64,000 nt of DNA from assembly GCF_003385215.1 (NCBI RefSeq), contig NZ_PQHW01000016.1:20300-84299 (forward strand). Reading direction: 5' to 3'. The position numbers and the translations under genes were made by a program. The notes below the pieces were generated by a model. That model saw only the letters and a program-made list of their open reading frames with translations. It was not told the DNA's origin and did not search any database. Below, in pieces: positions 61,303 through 64,000 of this stretch. Position 1 is the first letter of the stretch, and each line of letters begins with the position of its first letter. The DNA is from Amycolatopsis thermalba (GTDB taxonomy: Bacteria > Actinomycetota > Actinomycetes > Mycobacteriales > Pseudonocardiaceae).

Positions 61303-61350
61303 ATAAGGTACTGTCGGTACCCTAACAGAGATAAGGTACTGTGCGTACCC
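61303..61350. promoter_or_regulatory. Doubled operator GGTAC-N5-GTACC (TetR site)
   Basis: Two near-identical 20-bp copies beginning ATAAGGTACTGT lie at 61303-61322 and 61331-61350, 28 bp apart. Each contains GGTAC-N5-GTACC with perfect arms (61307-61321 and 61335-61349). The second ends at the TetR start codon (61351); the first is 15 bp from the divergent gene's start. The pair very probably binds the adjacent TetR. Confidence 0.8.
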
Positions 61351-61950
61351 ATGGAGTCCAGGACACGGCGGCGGGGGGCCGCGCTGGAGGACGCGATCCT
61401 GCGGGCGGCGGCGGACGAGCTGACCGAGTCCGGGTTCGCGGGGCTGACCATGGACAAGGTCGCCGCGCGGGCCGGCACCAACAAGAACGCGATCTACCGC
61501 CGCTGGCCGAACCGGCTGTCCCTCGGGGTCGCGGCCTACCAGCGGCTCACGAAGTCGGTGCCGCTGCCGGACACGGGCAGCCTGCGCGAGGACGCGCTCG
61601 AACTGCTGCGCGGCGCCAACCGTCACTGGAGTTCCCCGCTGGGCGCGATCCTGCGCGAGCTGATCTCCGCGGCCGGTGGTGCGAGCGAGCTGCTGTCGCA
61701 GCTGCAGGACCCGGGCGAGGACGCGGCCGCCCCGTGGCTGACGATCCTCGAGCGGGCCGTCCAACGCGGCGAAGCGGCACCGGGAGCGCTGCGCCCGAGG
61801 ATCGCCACGGTGGCGATCGTGTTGCTGCGCAACGAGTTCGTGGTGCGCGGCGTACCCACCGCCCCGGACGACGTGCTGGTCGAAATCGTGGACGAGGTCT
61901 ACCTGCCGCTGGTCCGCGCCTCCAGCACGCCCAGGTCCCGCACGGCGTAA
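61351..61950 (+). CDS. TetR-family transcriptional regulator
   Basis: 199 residues from the ATG at 61351, which touches the second operator copy. The N-terminal HTH (about 10-56) reads ALEDAILRAAADELTESGFA and MDKVAARAGTNKNAIYRRWP. The C-terminal ligand domain has GAILRELISAAGGASELLSQ and PRIATVAIVLLRNEFVVRGV. Its operator position predicts autorepression plus control of the divergent glycoside-hydrolase-like gene. The last 52 bp overlap the opposing DinB gene. Confidence 0.88.
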   Translation: MESRTRRRGAALEDAILRAAADELTESGFAGLTMDKVAARAGTNKNAIYRRWPNRLSLGVAAYQRLTKSVPLPDTGSLREDALELLRGANRHWSSPLGAILRELISAAGGASELLSQLQDPGEDAAAPWLTILERAVQRGEAAPGALRPRIATVAIVLLRNEFVVRGVPTAPDDVLVEIVDEVYLPLVRASSTPRSRTA

Positions 61951-62621
61951 CGGCGGTGCTCGCACTCCTCGTTCATCACCACGCGCAGACATTTGCCCAC
62001 CGGGTGCGGCTCCGCGGGGTAGCCGGGCGCCGGTGATCGGCGGCAGGGCCGGGACAGCTCCCCGTCGGTGAGGCCGCCGACGATGCGCCGCACCAGCCCC
62101 ATCCGGTCCGCGCGGACTTCCAGGACCTCGTCGAGCGCCGGACGCGCGCCGACGTCGACACCGAGCAGCGTCTCCGGATCCGGGTAGGACGTCTGCGGCA
62201 GGGCCAGCCGGTGGTAGGGCATCGGCTGGTCCAGGATCGTCCGGCTCACCCAGGCGTCCGTCGCGAAGACCAGGTGCCGCAGGGTTTCCACGAACGACCA
62301 CTCGCCGTCGACGCGCTCGTGGAGCAGCTCCCCGGGGAGCCGGCGTGCGCGGGCGAGGGTGTCCGCCCACAGCGATTCGATGGTGCCCCACATCGCCCGG
62401 AAGTCCGCGGGCGTCTCCATCGTCCGCAGTTGCACGCGCTCGGGGTGGCGGCGGTCGAGTTCGGCTTCCACGAAGTCCGTGACGTCCACGTCGTTGACCA
62501 CGAACCGGGCCAGGTCGCCCGAGATGGACACGTCGTACAGTCGCGAGTCGGCGATCTTCAGCCCGCTCAGGTCGCAGGTGCGGAAGGTGGAGCCGGTGAG
62601 GTCGGTGTCCGCGATGTCCAC
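61899..62621 (-). CDS. Pentapeptide-repeat-DinB fusion protein
   Basis: 240 residues from the GTG at 62621. The first 35 or so are pentapeptide-like: DTDLTGSTFRTCDLSGLKIA then DSRLYDVSISGDL. The rest is a DinB-type four-helix domain: FVETLRHLVFATDAWVSRTI (about 106-125) with a metal-site His, and VVMNEECEHRRYAVRDLGVL with a second His pair. DinB proteins are often metal-dependent thiol transferases or resistance factors; the repeat cap is an unusual addition. The MFS stop is 4 bp upstream, so the two are one operon. Confidence 0.78.
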   Translation of the reverse strand: MDIADTDLTGSTFRTCDLSGLKIADSRLYDVSISGDLARFVVNDVDVTDFVEAELDRRHPERVQLRTMETPADFRAMWGTIESLWADTLARARRLPGELLHERVDGEWSFVETLRHLVFATDAWVSRTILDQPMPYHRLALPQTSYPDPETLLGVDVGARPALDEVLEVRADRMGLVRRIVGGLTDGELSRPCRRSPAPGYPAEPHPVGKCLRVVMNEECEHRRYAVRDLGVLEARTSGR

Positions 62622-62625
62622 CCCG

Positions 62626-63810
62626 TCATGATGGCGCCGTCCGGTGGCGTAGCGCCACGCCCGCGCCGGTCAGGAACGCCAGTCCCGCCGCGCTGCCGAG
62701 GATCACCGGCGGCGTGGTCACCTGCGTGAGGAGCGCGAACACGTACGGCGCGCAGAACCCGACGTAAGTCAGCGCCCACCACACCGACGCGAGCCGGGCC
62801 AGGCCCTCCGGCGGGGCGATCCGCGCGATCTCCGTGAGGCCGAACGTCACGCACAGCCCGTACCCGCACCCCAGCACCGCGTCGGCCAGCAGCGCCACCG
62901 CCGGCTGTGCCGACACCGCCGCGGCGAGGCCCAGCAGCATCCCGGTTCCGATGGCGGCCAGCCCGATCAGCGCGGGCAGCACGACGGCGCGCGCCGCGAG
63001 TTGTCGGCCGACCGGCTGGATCAGCAGCCCGGCCCCCAGCACGACCGCGATCGCCACGCCGGCGAACACCGTCTCGGCCTCCCCGAGACGCGACTCCACC
63101 ACCGACGGCAGCACCGCGAACCCGGTCGCGGGCGCGGCGAACACCCACGGCGCCACCGGCACCACCGTCCGCCGGAACCGCGGGTCGCGGATGCCGGTCA
63201 CCCGCTTGCCCGGCACCACCCGCGGCGCGGTCTCCGGCACCTTGAGCGCCGCGACCAGGACGACGGCGGACAGCACGAGGTGCGGCAGGTACGCCACGTC
63301 CAGCGGCGCCCACTGCGCGATCAGTGCCGCGACCAGGCCCCCGATCCCGAACCCGGCGGACAGGAACAGGCTGGCCCGCCGCGCGCCGGTCCCCTCGGCG
63401 GCGTCGTCGTGCGGCGGGTGCGACAGCTCCTTCACCCACGCGCTGCCCGCCGCCAGCACCGCGCCCATGGCGAACCCGGAGCCGAAGCGTCCCACGCCCA
63501 GCCACGGCACCCCCACCTCGCCGAGCAGCAGGGCCCCCGTCGCGAGCACCGACAGGACGACCGCCCCCAGCACGACGGGCCGCCGACCGAAGCGGTCCGC
63601 GCCGGGTCCGCCGAGCAGCAGCCCGGGCACCAGCCCGACGATGTAGATCGCGAACAGCCCGGTCACGGTCGCCGCGGACAGGCCCATCTCGCGCCGGTAG
63701 GCCCCCAGCAGCGGCGAGAACTGGTTGGCGCCCCACCCGGTGGCGGTGATGAGCCACGCCGCGCGCGGCCACACCCGCCGGGTCACGGGCAGCACGGCAG
63801 ACTCGGTCAT
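62626..63810 (-). CDS. MFS transporter
   Basis: 394 residues from the ATG at 63810. It begins MTESAVLPVTRRVWPRAAWL, then AWLITATGWGANQFSPLLGA as helix 1. Motif A appears as GGPGADRFGRRPVVLGAVVL, and about twelve helices follow, including FGIGGLVAALIAQWAPLDVA and LASVWWALTYVGFCAPYVFA. It is a Bcr/EmrD-like or general sugar/drug MFS; the substrate is not predictable. Co-transcribed with the pentapeptide-DinB gene, which hints at a resistance or detoxification pair. Confidence 0.83.
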   Translation of the reverse strand: MTESAVLPVTRRVWPRAAWLITATGWGANQFSPLLGAYRREMGLSAATVTGLFAIYIVGLVPGLLLGGPGADRFGRRPVVLGAVVLSVLATGALLLGEVGVPWLGVGRFGSGFAMGAVLAAGSAWVKELSHPPHDDAAEGTGARRASLFLSAGFGIGGLVAALIAQWAPLDVAYLPHLVLSAVVLVAALKVPETAPRVVPGKRVTGIRDPRFRRTVVPVAPWVFAAPATGFAVLPSVVESRLGEAETVFAGVAIAVVLGAGLLIQPVGRQLAARAVVLPALIGLAAIGTGMLLGLAAAVSAQPAVALLADAVLGCGYGLCVTFGLTEIARIAPPEGLARLASVWWALTYVGFCAPYVFALLTQVTTPPVILGSAAGLAFLTGAGVALRHRTAPS

Positions 63811-64000
63811 GGCATCGGTTCTAACGCGCGCGGGCGCGCGGGAACCGGGACGTTCAGAAATTCCGAACGGGGCTGGCCGCGCCGAACGGCGAGCGCGGCG
63901 GGGCAGCCCCGTCGGCTCGGGTGGTGGGCACGGGGGCAGAGCGAAGCCGCAGCGGGGTGGGGTGGGGTGGAGCACGCAACGCGGCGGGCGGGCGCAGCGC

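Noticed and set aside
63811..64000. G-rich end of the window (GGGGTGGGGTGGGGTGG) as a functional G-quadruplex or repeat
   Set aside because: The run is short and only near 63954-63971. Nothing beyond the window edge can be seen, so no feature can be supported.

Overview
The window is very GC-rich actinobacterial chromosome. Gene order and protein sequences point to the mycolata/Pseudonocardiales side of the phylum, most likely an Amycolatopsis-like genus; this is inferred from recalled gene order and motifs, and the species cannot be named from the sequence alone. Several blocks match the recalled gene order of Mycobacterium tuberculosis: fadD15-SRPBCC-ArsA (Rv2187 to Rv2183c), the mce4/KstR cholesterol locus (Rv3492c to Rv3506), ideR (Rv2711), and nrdR-LysM-lexA-hflX-dapF-miaA (Rv2718c to Rv2728c).

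Layout. 0-1.1 kb: a small conserved protein, a TetR regulator that has lost its DNA-binding domain, and an adjoining IS5-type transposase remnant. 1.1-6.1 kb (minus): Nudix-NYN fusion, ROK glucokinase, small Cys protein, ArsA ATPase, SRPBCC protein, metallophosphoesterase and a second SRPBCC protein. 6.2-9.7 kb (plus): long-chain acyl-CoA synthetase, then two MEDS sensory proteins, one with a STAS domain and one with an RsbW-type kinase domain. 10-23 kb (minus): a nearly gapless, stop/start-overlapped operon reading hsd4A, ALDH, SDR, yrbE4A, yrbE4B, mce4A-F, mam4A, mam4B. 23-27 kb: fdxD (minus) and fadE26-fadE27-fadD17 (plus). Two KstR-type palindromes lie at this divergent control point. Together these genes should import sterols across the envelope and start side-chain beta-oxidation.

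27-34.5 kb: a protein acetyltransferase (GNAT plus acyl-CoA-synthetase-like) next to an AcuC-type deacetylase, then ideR, galK and galE. 34.5-35.4 kb is the only long gene-free stretch; it carries an array of about twelve 27-bp repeats. 35.4-46.7 kb is a mosaic: DUF4192, beta-lactamase-like serine hydrolase, DUF2293, CBS pair, MocR regulator with a divergent maleylpyruvate-isomerase-like gene, prolyl oligopeptidase, an MFS exporter with a divergent LysR regulator, and an NAD(P)-binding protein.

46.7-64 kb: B12-dependent ribonucleotide reductase and NrdR behind three motifs spaced exactly 32 bp; a LysM protein and lexA sharing two SOS boxes; a secreted protein; hflX; a winged-helix regulator and MFS exporter around a perfect 24-bp palindrome; dapF, miaA and a LigB-like protein; a DUF349 protein; a glycoside-hydrolase-like gene and TetR gene around a doubled operator; and a DinB/MFS pair. 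Convergent genes overlap tail to tail at four places. No tRNA, rRNA or CRISPR array was seen.
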